From: Tolypocladium sp. Sup5 PDA-1
Taxonomy: Eukaryota > Ascomycota > Sordariomycetes > Hypocreales > Ophiocordycipitaceae
Reading direction: 5' to 3'
NCBI GenBank assembly: GCA_000750105.3
Contig: JPHH03000036.1
Coordinates: 124,001 to 188,000, forward strand
Length of the DNA stretch: 64,000 bases
Every line of letters begins with the position of its first letter. Position 1 is the first letter of the stretch. Both the position numbers and the translations under genes were made by a program. The notes under the pieces are model-generated. The model saw nothing but the letters and a program-made list of their open reading frames with translations, was not told the DNA's origin and made no database searches. This document shows positions 53,007-64,000 of this stretch, piece by piece.

Positions 53007-55212
53007 ACGCAATCTTTCTCGTTTTTGTGTACATTATTCGGCGAACCCGGGGGGGCCTGCTTGGATGATCAGGGTTGTATAATACACTAAACACTGCTGT
53101 CTGCGCCGCGACATGAAGACTTGCTATGCCGGGCTATCACTGTAAGAAGCCCTCTCCACTCTCTCCACTTGAGAGATACTGTATAGTCGCAGTTTACGTA
53201 AGGGGTTTAAGTACAAATATGCTCAATAGCCAATGGAACATACCAAGCTGCTGTTGGGGGGTTCAATGTGGTCCAAGAAGGCACCCCTGGTTTATTGGAA
53301 ATCAAAGGCAATGAGGCAGGAAGCCCCAAGGCCCTGATATATCAGAGATCTCCTCGATTCCAGGATATAGAGAAACAAGGACATGAAGCCCCTATATGAC
53401 GAGAGGAATGATATATAAAGACGAAGAAGTATGTCATCCTCGGATGCAATATACGCGAGATTCTTCTGCTTTTGCACTGGTATAGGACAACCCCTTAGCC
53501 AAGGCCTGGAAGGAAAACCCATGTAAACTCTATTTATCATGCGTTCGACTCCATTGATAAGTAGGTACCCGCCTACCTATATTCCTACCGAGTCCCGTTC
53601 TCTCATCCGTATTAGTTACTAGGCCTAGTCTTAACCATCCCTTGCTAGCTAAGAGGACCTAGTGCCCCTTAAAGCATAGGCAGATGGCATGGAAATTATC
53701 CACCGGAATACGTGGTCGTTACCTCCTGATCTCGCTCAGGGGAAGGGGCAACCATGCTTAACGGGCGAACCCACCAAAGAGACCAAGCTCTGGATTTTGC
53801 TCTACTTGTTGACCATTTGGTAAGGCAGGATGGCTCAGTCTTGCCTGTAACCGTGCGGCGCGCCGCTCGCAACTAGTTACGCCCCAGTTGATATGCGGCT
53901 GCGCGGGAAAGATATAGCCGTTGGTTTTCGCTAAGTTGATTGAGTGCTTTCTTATACCGACGGCTATGGTCTGTACGCAGACCCGATACCCCTCTAGAGT
54001 CCTATTGTGGACGCTTTTGGAGGTCCGGGCTCTGATTTATTTTGCAGCCCTCAATGTTCGTACAGCCCGAGGAACTCACCACACTTCCAAGAGCTGCTTC
54101 CAAAGGAAGTTTTGCTCAAGCGCCCCAGGCATACTACGACCCTTCTTGGGACTTCGAGGAGGGCGTAGACACGGAGACTATGCCGTGTTACAGTGGCGTT
54201 CCAGGCGATCCGCTATTCAAGAGTGATGCATTCGCAGGCAGGGAGGTCAGTCGATAGGTACTGCGATGTCTGCTTGCGCAGAACGTCCATATTGGGTGGG
54301 ACAAAACACCGACCCATCTATCGTCGACTGGCAATGGAACAAGACGGGAGTTTGCAGGGGGAGACTTTGGATGCTGACAATGTCTTCGGGACTGACGGCT
54401 GCGCGCCCAAGGCGCGGGAGTTTTTACTAGACGACATCGAGGAAGCGCCGGTTCGAAGATCCGGGTTCGATTGCGACAGGCATTACCAAATATGGCGACC
54501 GGTTAAGACCAATGTGATCATGACATTGTTGTCCGTGATGACCCCGTCCATGGCAGTTAGTCGTCGTGTATATAAAGATGTTGGAGGGCCAATATTCCCA
54601 CCCAATGCCGCCACTCACCAGTCAACTCCGGACAACACCAGGAGACCGGAGTCCGGATAGTTCCGTGTTTCCCAGCTTTTCATGTTGGGCCTCGTCTGAC
54701 ATGTCATTTCCCCTCGTGCAACCACACAGTGCACCCAAGCTCCAACACTCCGCGGACCAGCTTAGCAAGTTTGCACGCGGCAGCCGGCCGTCATGGCCAA
54801 TGCCCCACGGCGCACCCCGTGGCACAAGCGAGCTGCAAGAGGGATTCGCCAAAGCCAGGGCTGGGTGTGTATACATGTACATGCCCCGTACGCGTTGTTT
54901 CGGAAAAGGAAGAAGTCCTGCCGCCCGGAGTGCAATGCATATTGCATGGCATGGCATGGCACCACCGTCGAGCGTCAGAAAGCCTGGCCTATTCCTCCTC
55001 ATCCCCACCTCGCTTGGTCCATGTGCGATTCAGAAGCTGCGTCGACCTGTTGTTGGTTCGCGAACCCCGTTGCCGCGTCACGTTTCCCGTTGTCAAACCT
55101 CGATGAGACTGTGGCAGGTGCCGTCGAGTGCGCGGTCGTATCTTCGCGTATCCCGGGGTCATCGCGGCCCTTCCCCATCCTCCAAGACTCTCGCTCCCTC
55201 CCCCTGTGCGCG
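53007..55212. other. gene-poor, AT-richer stretch with possible gene relics
   Basis: 2.2 kb. From about 53.1 to 54.6 kb the base composition is clearly less GC-rich than the rest, with many TATA and CTAG words. Open frames at 53292-53540 (minus), 54042-54257 and 54193-54660 (plus) show near-normal amino-acid mixes (for example YYDPSWDFEEGVDTETM) but no family I know, and no clear splice chain. Could be decayed gene or transposon sequence. I see no long terminal or inverted repeats by eye. Confidence 0.35.
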
Positions 55213-56517
55213 ATGCCTTCGTCTCACGTTCGCCACAGTTGCACAGACGCCAGGTGTGCTGGCGCCGAAAACAAGCCAGCGCCGGAGGCGCCCAGGCGCC
55301 CTTTGACGACGCCCGCGGCGGACGCCATCGAGGTGGCTAGCCAGTCGGGGGACGACGACGAGTTTGACCTGACCGATCAGTCGTTCAACGCCAACGACGG
55401 CTCGACGAGCGTCACCTCGAGCGTCTACGCGTACACGTTTGAGCGCGGCCGCCGTTACCACTGCTTCAAGAATGCGCGGTACCCGACCCCCAACGATGAC
55501 CAGGAGCAGGACCGGGAGGACATGAAGCATGCCATGTTGATGGAGCTGACGGACGGCAATCTCTTCTATTCACCGATCGGGGGGCATCCACAGTCTATTC
55601 TCGACATTGGGACCGGCACCGGTGAGCTCACGGCAGTCGCGTGTTGTGGCGTGTTGTTGGCTGGATCTCACTGACGTTGGCACAGGCATATGGGCGATCG
55701 AAGGTTTGTCCACACACCAAATGACCCTCGAATGAGCGCCATAGCTGGCTTTCATAACACTCACTTAGTCGGGGATAAGTTCCCCAGCGCTCGCGTGTGC
55801 GGCATCGACCTGACGCCGATACAACCGCTTTGGGTGCCGCCAAATGTCGAGTTCCTCGTCGACGACTGCGAGCAGGACTGGCTCACACGGGATGTCGACC
55901 TGGTCCACTTTCGCTTCATGGCGGTGATACTCAAGGACATTTCGGGAGTTCTGGAACACGCGTACGAGTATGCTCCTTGTTCCCTTGCATTTGTATATCG
56001 GCTTTTCGCGCCCCGGCATCGCCGAAATGATCTTTTCTAACCGGAGCCTTTAACCTCCTTTAGGAGTCTGCGCCCCGGCGGATGGGTCGAATTACACGAG
56101 CTGGACGGCTTGCCCTACTGTGATGATGGCTCTATGGGTGATGATGATCCGTTCAAGAGGCTGTACCTGCTGGCAGCGCAGGCGTACAAAAAGTTTGGGA
56201 TGAGCACCACCATCGCGACGAGGCTTGAGCCCGTCCTCCGCGACGTCGGGTTTACGGATATTCGCTGCAGAGTCTTAAAGGTCCCCATCGGCGTCTGGGC
56301 CAAGGACAAGACCATGCGGCTCATCGGCCTGTACCAGAAGACGGCCATCCTCGAGTTCATCTCCACCCTTGCTGGGCGCCCGTTTGAGGCCCTGGGGTTA
56401 TCGGCCGCGGAGGCTCAGATGACCGTGGCCCAGGCACGAGCGGCGCTGCATGATACGAGCGTTCACCGGCACTTTAACTACTACTTTTGGTATGCGCAGA
56501 AGCCACCGTACTCCTGA
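55213..56517 (+). CDS. LaeA/UMTA-like SAM-dependent methyltransferase
   Basis: Class I methyltransferase of the large fungal family that includes LaeA-like regulators and secondary-metabolism enzymes; substrate unknown. Exons 55213-55621, 55686-55703, 55769-55967 and 56064-56517 give 359 aa. The N-terminal block is SVYAYTFERGRRYHCFKNARYPTPND (split here), then the SAM motif I ILDIGTGTGIWAIEVGD, built from three exons including an 18-nt exon 2, then GIDLTPIQPLWVPPN, VEFLVDDCEQDW, HFRFMAVILKDI and LRPGGWVELHELDG. The C-terminal GVWAKDKTMRLIGLYQK and NYYFWYAQKP are family hallmarks. I chose the Met at 55213; the frame is open far upstream but looks non-coding. Related in family to the broken fragment at 35.2 kb. 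Confidence 0.88.
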
Positions 56518-57260
56518 GGCAAGGCACGATACCGAAACGCCTGCAAAGTACGACACCCACTTGACTTGATTTGGACTTGGAGCTTGGAAGACTGGAAACT
56601 GCTGAATCGGAGACATTTGACGGAGCTTGCCTGTGACGGGAGACTACTACGGCCCTCTGTACATACGCGCGTTGGAGCATTATGACGAGGGATCAGGCGA
56701 ACATTGGGGCGGCATCTGTGTGTGGATTTACTTATACCTAAACAAACGATGCGAGGTAACACTGACTTTTAGAATACGAAACGGAAGTTTAGTACTACAA
56801 TCTCAACTGGGAACAAAGTGGCCAGCATGACGTCTATTCTCACCCAGTCGTGCCGCAGGGCGTCTCACAGTATCCTGCTTGCTGATCGTCCTGTATACGC
56901 CCCAAACCCCGAAAGTCGTGCGTTGAGTTGTCATTCACTGTAAGCCTACTTTTAGTCACATGAAGGCACACTAAGCCGTCTGTTTTCTCATGTAGTTGTG
57001 ATTCAAACAGACTTCGTCTCGCGAGTCTTGAATCAGTGTTGCTTCAACGCCGATGCACAGCTATCGGTGCGCCTGCCAGAGCCCAGTGAATGTCATGGTT
57101 TCCTATGTTTAAGGCGCCCTGGAGACCCCATCCTGCATTTCCAGCAGCAAAGCCCCTCTTTACCAACAATATTGATCCAACCCACGGTCTCGAAACCATA
57201 TCCAACACTCCGGGGACTCGGAGGTTATCCTTTTGGTAAGACATCCACCAAGACTTTGAC
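56518..57260. other. gene-free stretch
   Basis: 743 nt; an upstream exon of the following cysteine-rich gene may lie here. No other feature. Confidence 0.35.
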
Positions 57261-58104
57261 ATGTGGGCAGTTGCGCGAGGCCTGGGGAAGGGATCGCCAA
57301 TGGAGGTGACTTGCGTTTCTTGCCACGTTGTCTTGCAAGTGTACAATCCCGCCAAGCTTCCTGCAGCCGGCTCCGAGGCCAAACTTTGCCCTTGTGGCCA
57401 TGTGACTTGCACGAGGTGCACACCAGCTGTAATGAATGTGTCCCGAACCTACATCTTGGAAAAAAGCTTTTTGTGTCAGATGAAGCTTACGTGCAGGAAT
57501 TGCAAGCCTCAGTGTCGTATAATCGCGCTGCCTGGCACACGCCGCCCCGACGACGACAATTGGTGGGCCCGAGTTCCCAGGACGGTGCCCGAAGGCGAGA
57601 TATTACGACCGGCATAGATGCCATCGCTGCCGAAACGCAGACTGCTGGTTGTTCTCACTCTGGCAGAAATATGTTGTGGTTGGGCAAACCACAAACGAAC
57701 AGTGTTTTGCGAGGCTATTGGCCGAGGTCATCATGCGGGACGGAGGCATCGCGCGTGAGAGCCAACTCGGTACTCTGCAAGAAGTGCTTGAGATTCTCGG
57801 CACACACGTAGCAGCGGTGCAGAATGTGTGCCAGACGAGAGCCAGCCTTGACGTAACCCAGACCTCTTGGGCGGTTCGACAGCTGGGAGCCGCCGCGCTC
57901 AGTGTACATAGTCGCTTTACCGCCTGTCGCTATCGCTGCCAAGTTGCCAGGCAGTTTGTCGATGCGGTCAGGACTGGGGAGGAGACCGCAGGGAATGGTC
58001 AACGGGGATGGCTTACTCAAGGTTCATGGCAGAGGCAGCTCGCCATTACACTCGACATGCGCTGGCGTTTGGACAAGGAGGGGCGGACCTCAAAGGATCG
58101 GTGA
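57261..58104 (+). CDS. cysteine-rich, probably zinc-binding hypothetical protein
   Basis: I do not recognise the family. Exons 57261-57516 and 57581-58104 give 259 aa. The proposed 64-nt intron (GTATAA donor, TTCCCAG acceptor) shifts between two open frames and joins two cysteine-rich parts into one continuous pattern: CVSC, CPCGHVTCTRC, FLCQMKLTCRNC, then CRRCPKARYYDRHRCHRC and CRNADCW. This CxxC / CxCxH arrangement suggests a multi-zinc module. The rest is helical with no motif. The intron lacks a clear branch site. The start may be the Met at 57300 or in an upstream exon. After 58000 another frame (58008-58229, then 58245-58478 beyond a TAG) also looks coding, so the true 3' end may use further introns, or the locus may be partly broken. 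Confidence 0.5.
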
Positions 58105-58478
58105 GACGGTGGACGGCTTCACATGATCGGCAAGTGAGGCAGGCCCTACGGGACGGGATAGGGTTAGTGAGCACTCACGATAGGAGGTTGGCGCTGTTGG
58201 GGGATGTCCTGCAAACGATGCGTCGGTAGGAACACGTTCCGGGTATGGCGAGCGCTTCGGATATGGATCGGAGGATGGACCGGCTGCATTCCTTGCCGGA
58301 CACACTGCTCACCGTTGCTCGAGAAGAATGGAGGCTATTCATTGAGAATCAAACTGTATCAAAGAGCTGTGGTGAGGCAGATTCTGTGGTGAGGCAGATT
58401 GGACTCGCCGTTTCTGGAGCGGCTCGCAAATGGGCACTGGAGTGGCTTGCCAACCGAGTTTGGGCGTTCGAAACATAG

Positions 58479-60075
58479 GAGGTAGATGAAGTTGAGTAAT
58501 GTAGACATTTGATTTTGAACCATTTTGAACTGCGATTGGCGCATTGCATGGGGACGCCACTGAGGCCCCTGATCTCGGGATTGGACTTCAGAGTACGGAT
58601 ACGGAGTAGTTGAGTTCCTCGACAGGTGTGGCGTTGACTTGGTTGAGCTGCGCAGCCGGGTCGAGGACGTATGGGGAACTCTGAGCTGCGGGCCAGACGC
58701 GAATGGGTACGTGTTTGGAGCATGTACGATATAGGGATAGCCGTATAGAGTTGCAGTTGCCTTTCAGTCAAACAGCCAACAGCAGGCGTCGCTTGTCATC
58801 TGGTGTCAGCCGTCACAACTCGCACGTCTCACCTCCCAATCGATTTGCAGACGACTTGTCTGTGCTTACGTGATGAGTAAAGGCGCAAAAGCATTGGCAA
58901 GACGAAAACGCCATGGCGGTGCCGATTTCCGGTGGCCTGTCCACTGTCGTCCGAGTGAGTGGAGAAGTGGCCGTTGCTGGCGCGTCTCGTTGCCAATTTT
59001 AGTTGCCGAGTTTGCCTGGCTGGCAGCCCAAAGCCTGCCGAGGGTCAAAGTGTGTGTGAGCGAGCGCAAGGTGTGGGAGCCCGTCGTGTCTGTGGAACAG
59101 AGGTGTTTCAATCTCCGTCGAGGCGACGGGACTTTAGGGGGCAGCAAGGGTGCGGCTCAGTCTGTCCCGCGATGGTGATGCAGTCTGGTGTTTGAATCGG
59201 GGATATTTGCGTCTCTGTGGGCTCCGTCAGACGCGAGGGGACGGGGCCGAAGCATTGGATCGATCAAATAGCGGGCGGTCGCCACCGGCAGCAGCTTCCG
59301 AGAGGGCTGGCGAGACAAGGGAGAGAGAGCTGAGGAGCTGGGCCAGCAATACGGACAAGATGCCACCAGCAGAGGCAATGATGAACAAGACTCGGCAACG
59401 GCATCTCGCTGGGCCCCTTTAAACCCTGTGTCGCGTGCTCTCTTTACGAGGAGCTTGATAATAGCTGGCGCCAGCTATTATTGCTGCCTTGTCCGGGGAG
59501 TTGCTGGTGGACAGGCTGGGTGTCTGGTGATTGATTGGGACTGAGCGACGGCTCCTCTGGCTCCATGCTCGGATGCTCGGCACATCCCGCCACGACAGGG
59601 CCCAACAGCCTTGCACCGCTGGATTTGCCGAATTAGCCGTCCGCTTGACCTGACCTGTTAGACATTGAATTCCTTTTACTGCGTGCGCGTTGCGAGCTGC
59701 CCCATGCGGGGCTTCGGATCGATATGCCGTCGTTCGTCTTCTTTGCTGTTTGACGCTGCCAGACGGGGTTTTGTTTCCTTCATCATTCTCGCGACGACTC
59801 CGGGGGCATCGACAGGCATCGAGGCGCATCGTTCTTAGACACAGACGACGTGCGCTGTTGGTGATGACAGGGATCGCTCCGAGCCATTGACACGACGACA
59901 CCACCCACACGAACGACCGAAGAGCGGGCCGAGTCGAATCGCAAATCGAACGCAGTATAACACGGACACGGGGGACCTGGGGACGACATCGACGCCGGCG
60001 TCTGACGAGAGGCGCGGCACCAGCGACCACCACGACAGCAACTCCAACCAGCCTGGGGCGGTGGCGGCACCCATC
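58479..60075. other. gene-free stretch before the STAND N-domain gene
   Basis: 1.6 kb. Only short or antisense frames. No repeats or RNA genes recognised. The last few hundred bases should be the promoter of the next gene. Confidence 0.35.
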
Positions 60076-61355
60076 ATGAGCATCACCACCACCGCCGCAG
60101 CCATGGGAGAGAAGCTCTCCGTCACGACGGCCATCATCGGCCTCCTCGCCGTCGGCGGCAGGACCATCGACACCATCTGGGACCTCAACCTGCCCGCCAC
60201 CAAGAGCACGCCCATCCTCATCCAGGCGCTGCAGGAGGTCAAGCAATGCCGCTCCACCGTCCACATCCTCTACAAGACCTTTTCCCTCCTCGAGTCGGCC
60301 CGGCTGCCCTTTCCCGAGCGCGGCACCTGGATCGAGGTCGACGACCTCATCGCGACGCTGACGGACACGGTGCTCGCCTTCTCCGACCTGCAGAGCCTGT
60401 GCGCGGCGCTCGACCTGCAGCGGCGGGGGCTGGCGACGGCCGACGCGCTGCGGACGTGCGATTACGACCAGCGCATAGGCGGCCTGTGCGCGCGGATTCG
60501 GTGGCACAATCTGTCCATGACGATGATGACGACGATTCTGAAGTGGTGAGTTGTCCTCTTCCCAGTTGGGGGGGGCGGTTTATGTCTCGGGGAAGCGTCG
60601 AGGCACAAGAGAGAAAGCGTCGAGGCACGAGAGAGAAAGCGTCGAGGCACGAGAGAGAGGAGAACTTGGGGAAGACGCCCAGAAATTTAGAGGGGAATCA
60701 TCCTCAATTTATCCCAAGAGCCAAGACTGACTGTTATCCAACCACCAGCCCAGGCGAAGCCGATGCCCAGAACGCCAGGGTGGGGCTTGAACGGCGAATG
60801 ACACGGTTGTTGACCTCCAACGCCGTGCTCGCCTCGCGGATGCGCCAGCTCGACGACGTCTTTGACGGCAGAGCCCCCGACCGAGAGTCGCTGCCGCATT
60901 ACACCCGGCGGCCGGTCCCGTCTGCGTCTTCCTTCTCCTCTGGCGGCTCGCCGGAAATCGCCCCGGCCTCCGCCGATGAAATGGGTCCCGAGGGCCGGAC
61001 CCGGGTCCGCTCACCTCTTTCGGGATACACCCTCGCCGGCATCCCTGTCTTATCCATTATCCCCCTCCCCGTCGCCACGAACGAGCTCTTCGAAGGGAAC
61101 GAATTTTACACGTTTGCCTATGCACGACGGGTCGGCCGCGACCTGGGCGAGCTGATGCAGTGCCAGGCCAGCCAGGGAACCAGCCGAGCGCTGAGCATTT
61201 TGCTTGGACGGAACACCACCACGGACGGTAGCACAAGCAGCACAGGCAGTAGCAATGAAGAGTGTGCGCCTATCCCTGTAGACACCCCCCCGACGACGAA
61301 GAAGGCGAGGTTTCGGAGGATACGGGTCAAGAACAGATGGCGAGCAACACGCTAA
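60076..61355 (+). CDS. orphan fungal STAND-type N-terminal domain protein
   Basis: The N-terminal part resembles the helical 'fungal N-terminal domain of STAND proteins' that in NLR-like receptors precedes a NACHT or NB-ARC ATPase. Exons 60076-60545 and 60749-61355 give 358 aa. Residues 1-155: MGEKLSVTTAIIGLLAVGGRT, a Gly/Ile/Leu-rich first helix, then IQALQEVKQCRSTVHILYKTF and WIEVDDLIATLTDTVLAFSDLQSL. After the intron: LERRMTRLLTSNAVLASRMRQLDDVF, a Ser/Pro-rich linker, then a basic C-terminus. There is no P-loop and no repeat domain, so it is a stand-alone adaptor or regulator, or a truncated receptor. The 203-nt intron contains a three-copy minisatellite. Confidence 0.78.
60595..60660 (+). 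repeat. three-copy 21-22 nt minisatellite in an intron
   Basis: Three near-identical units, core GCGTCGAGGCACGAGAGAGA, inside intron 60546-60748 of the STAND N-domain gene; the first copy differs by one base (CACAAG). Confidence 0.85.
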
Positions 61356-61809
61356 ACAATACGACTTTTACGGGACGTGGTTTACGGCACAGATATTTGA
61401 GCACAAGCAACGCGACATACGGACTTTAAGGGAGCAGGCGCACTCGAGGGAAATTGGCAGGTAGCATTCCGTCATTCCCGGGAACTAGATATTGGCAAAG
61501 GCGTTATATATGTACACTTTCTATAGTTCCATTATTGCTTTGGGCTTGCAGAATGATAGGTGCTCAATTTGACAATGGTTTCTGGGATTATTTCTGGCCT
61601 TTTCGGTGCTGTTCGAGTTGATGTGACTTTCCCTTCTGTTGCCGAGACTCAACTACTCGTCAACAAGCCGGGTTGACGAAACCGACTCAACGAAACCTCA
61701 CTCCACTAGCCGCTGCGACTGAGGGCGACACAGTCGTACATTCAATGAAACCCCATTAAACCAACCGCTCCCACCGAATACAACGCGGTCGTAAAGCCGA
61801 GAGTTTCAT
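61356..61809. other. convergent 3' flanks
   Basis: 454 nt between the stop codons of two convergent genes; AT-richer. Nothing else. Confidence 0.5.
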
Positions 61810-63222
61810 TTACAGAATAAAGGCAAGGACACCAGCAACGACGCCGGCGAAGCTGACGCCGTTGGCGCTGGCAGCGCCGGTGGAAACGGGAGTGGCGCTT
61901 CCAGAGGCCTTGGTGGTTCCAGACGCTGTCATAGATCCAGTCATCGTCATAGAGCCAGACATGGAGCCAGACATGGTGCCAGTGGGCATCATAGTTCCAG
62001 TCATGGAAGCCACGGAGCTGGCCTTGGAGGGCATCGATGCTTTGTCGTACTTGTCGCAGGTGGCGTTCTTGGCCTGCATGCAGTCGTCGGCAATGCAGAT
62101 GCTCTGGAGCTCGGCCTTGGTGTCCTTGAGAACGGGCATGGCCGCGGCGCACTTGACGTTGAAGATGGAGTTGATGGCATCGGCGGCGGCGGTAATGTCC
62201 TCCTTGGCAACACCGAACGAGGCCGCAGCAAGGCCAACCTGGGTGACAAAGTACGTCACCTGCGCACTGTTGAGGTCCATGAACTTGTGAACCTGTAGTT
62301 GCGTGTTAAAGTCTGTACAATGTAGCGGGAACGATTGAATATATAATTTACCTCATACATAGACGTACGTCCGCCATAGGCATCAAAGCCGGTCATTCCC
62401 TGCATGGAGCAACCAAGCAACCCGCCGAAGAACTCGTAGAGATGTGTAAGGAGGAAGCTGAGATAATAATAATCGTTAGCAATGACTCTGATGCGTGAGT
62501 GGACTTGCCATGTTGGCTCTGCGAGACGTGGATGGAGGGGCCAATTGAAACAACAGCGCAGAATATTGGAATGCCCCACTTTGGTTCTTCATCAGAAGCA
62601 ACTGGGGATGCATGAGGTGTTTCCACTGTTGTGCAATTCAACTCTTCACGCCTCGTGTCTGGAACCACCCACGACGTCACCCGGCGCGAGCAGCCAGGCG
62701 GTGCCATTGACCACCAGCCAGGGATTTTGTAGAGGCGTCGTTTTCGTGATAAAGACCGTTATCATGATAAATTCAAAAGGTACTCACTATTGCTTCGACG
62801 TCTTGTCGTTGGCGGGCATGTTATTCTTCAGGGGCTCGGCACCGCCACCATCCAAGAAGTTGACCGCTTGGGCCTTGCCGCCGACGTTCGTGGACGCCAG
62901 CCCGCCACTGAAGTAAGGGGCAAGGTCGACCTTGACTCCATTGACTTCGCCGGGCGCCAGAATACCGGGCACTGCGTTCTTGTTGGGCATCGTGTCTAAG
63001 AGACCCCGTGTAAGTCAGCGGTATCGAATACGGGAGAGCACTAGACTTACAGTTACCAATGACAACGGTGTTGACCAGCAGGGTCAGGAGGGTAGCCTGG
63101 TTCTTGGCCGTGTTCTCCTTGAGCAGCGCCTTGGTGTAGTAGTCGCAGATGGGAGTGTCACTGGGACGCTGGGCGTTGGTGACAGCGGCCGCGGCAACGG
63201 CGAGGGTGGTCGAGAAACGCAT
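61810..63222 (-). CDS. secreted, probably GPI-anchored cell-surface protein
   Basis: Function unknown; conserved among filamentous ascomycetes as a hypothetical secreted protein. Exons 63051-63222, 62788-62995, 62352-62457 and 61810-62292 give 322 aa. A signal peptide (MRFSTTLAVAAAAVTNA, cleavage before QRPSD) starts the protein. The core has YYTKALLKENTAKNQATLL, VPGILAPGEVNGVKVDLAPYF and FLLTHLYEFFGGLLGC, with several conserved Cys, one NAT glycosylation site, then a Met/Ser/Thr-rich stalk (TMSGSMSGSMTMTGSM) and a hydrophobic C-terminal tail, as for a GPI signal. Intron 2 is 330 nt, the longest I place in this window. The acceptor joins restore KQYFLLTHLY and YEVHKFMDL, as expected for the family. 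Confidence 0.87.
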
Positions 63223-64000
63223 CTCGGTGAACTTGAGCTAGCTGACTTTTGGATTGTTCGTGTGATGTGGGATCGGGTTTCGTAGTCTATGGATATCCTC
63301 ACAATGTGGCTGTTCGACGAGAGAGATCAAGAAGAAAGAGGCGGTAATAGGGAGCACACTCGGGCAGATGCACCTTATGAAGGGCTCCCCGTCGCCTCGC
63401 GGCCTTTCCCCCCACATTAGCCCTGTCTTGGATCTTAATGAGCGTCCGGATCACCAAGCCTCCGGACGAGGCGACGACTAGGATCCACGAGAGCGCAGTG
63501 CTACGCGAGAGGTGGCACGTCACGCGCGCACGGTACTCGCAGTGCGGCCGTTGCAGGCCCGACGACCAACGCTAACATGGAAGGCAACGTATACGGAATG
63601 AGTACCTCACAGGGCCGGCATAGCTAGGACCGAGATCGAGAAGTGGCCAAGCGCGGGTTTAATTTGGTTTGCCGGCGTTGGTGGGACGTAGTCGGGTAGA
63701 CTTGCGGGGGAGGAGACCTGATTCGGAGCGTCCCAAGGCCTTGGGTTTAGCACTGGGGGAGCAGGTCCTGATACCTACCGTTCTAGGATGAGCTCGGATA
63801 CCTGCGTGAGCACTGTTCAAGCCTCGACTCCGTGCGACGGCCAAGCGCAAGTGTCTCCAGCCGTTGGGTGGCCAATATGAATCCTGGGCTGTCTAACAAA
63901 CGTGGGCGAACGGTTTCTGGATCAACCCATTTCAACTCATCTTCGAATAGAGTTCTTCCAGAATAACTTTCTGCTTTTTGATAATTGATCCCCGTTGTTC
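63223..64000. other. right-edge region, promoter of the secreted-protein gene
   Basis: 778 nt upstream of the secreted-protein gene up to the window edge. No gene, RNA or repeat recognised. Confidence 0.4.

Noticed and set aside
54440..54480. tRNA T-arm-like GGGTTCGATTGC
   Set aside because: No matching A-box or cloverleaf stems around it.
59419..60507. 362-codon minus-strand frame
   Set aside because: Mostly antisense to the first exon of the STAND N-domain gene and its leader.
1..64000. CRISPR arrays, rRNA genes, complete tRNA genes, full transposons
   Set aside because: None seen; the genome is eukaryotic and no long direct or inverted repeats or transposase motifs were recognised by eye.

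Overview
The window is a 64 kb piece of a filamentous ascomycete chromosome. Genes are short-intron (about 50-90 nt, GTRNGT donors, CTAAC/CTGAC branch sites), GC-rich, on both strands, and the protein set (TAF4, Ysh1, Vph1, Pho23/ING, Rho4, Snt1, deoxyhypusine synthase, Dbr1, Mob1, elongin C, HET protein, LaeA-like methyltransferase) fits Pezizomycotina, most probably Sordariomycetes/Hypocreales. I could run no searches; exon limits were built by hand from reading frames, splice signals and family knowledge.

Layout. 0-10.5 kb: TAF4 (cut by the left edge) and YSH1 share a divergent promoter; YSH1 converges on VPH1, followed by an F-box/LRR-like gene. 10.5-14 kb: a 3.5 kb stretch without a gene I can support. 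14-32 kb: an ING-family PHD protein, a cis-prenyltransferase (dolichol pathway), a cytosolic GH63-type glycosidase with a 3-nt micro-exon, ATP5 (OSCP), MOB1, a HET-domain protein whose HET domain is interrupted by ankyrin repeats, and the lariat debranching enzyme DBR1. 32-35.5 kb: an AAA+ ATPase whose first nine residues equal the histone H3 N-terminus, then a broken methyltransferase fragment. 36.9-49 kb: elongin C, RHO4, DAD1, the very long SANT protein SNT1, and deoxyhypusine synthase. 49-64 kb is more accessory: a repeat-rich 3' flank with Pol III-like boxes, an aldo/keto reductase, a BTB protein, a gene-poor AT-richer stretch, an intact LaeA/UMTA-like methyltransferase, a cysteine-rich unknown, an orphan fungal STAND N-terminal-domain protein and a secreted GPI-type protein.

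Most of the window is housekeeping: transcription initiation (TAF4), 3' processing (YSH1), intron turnover (DBR1), chromatin (ING, SNT1), translation factor modification (DHS), vacuolar and mitochondrial ATPases, mitosis and septation (MOB1, DAD1, RHO4). The most unusual item is the exact H3-tail sequence at the start of the AAA+ ATPase at 32.6-34.6 kb, which would present an H3K4-like methylation/reader site on a non-histone protein. Second is the single-codon exon in the GH63 gene.
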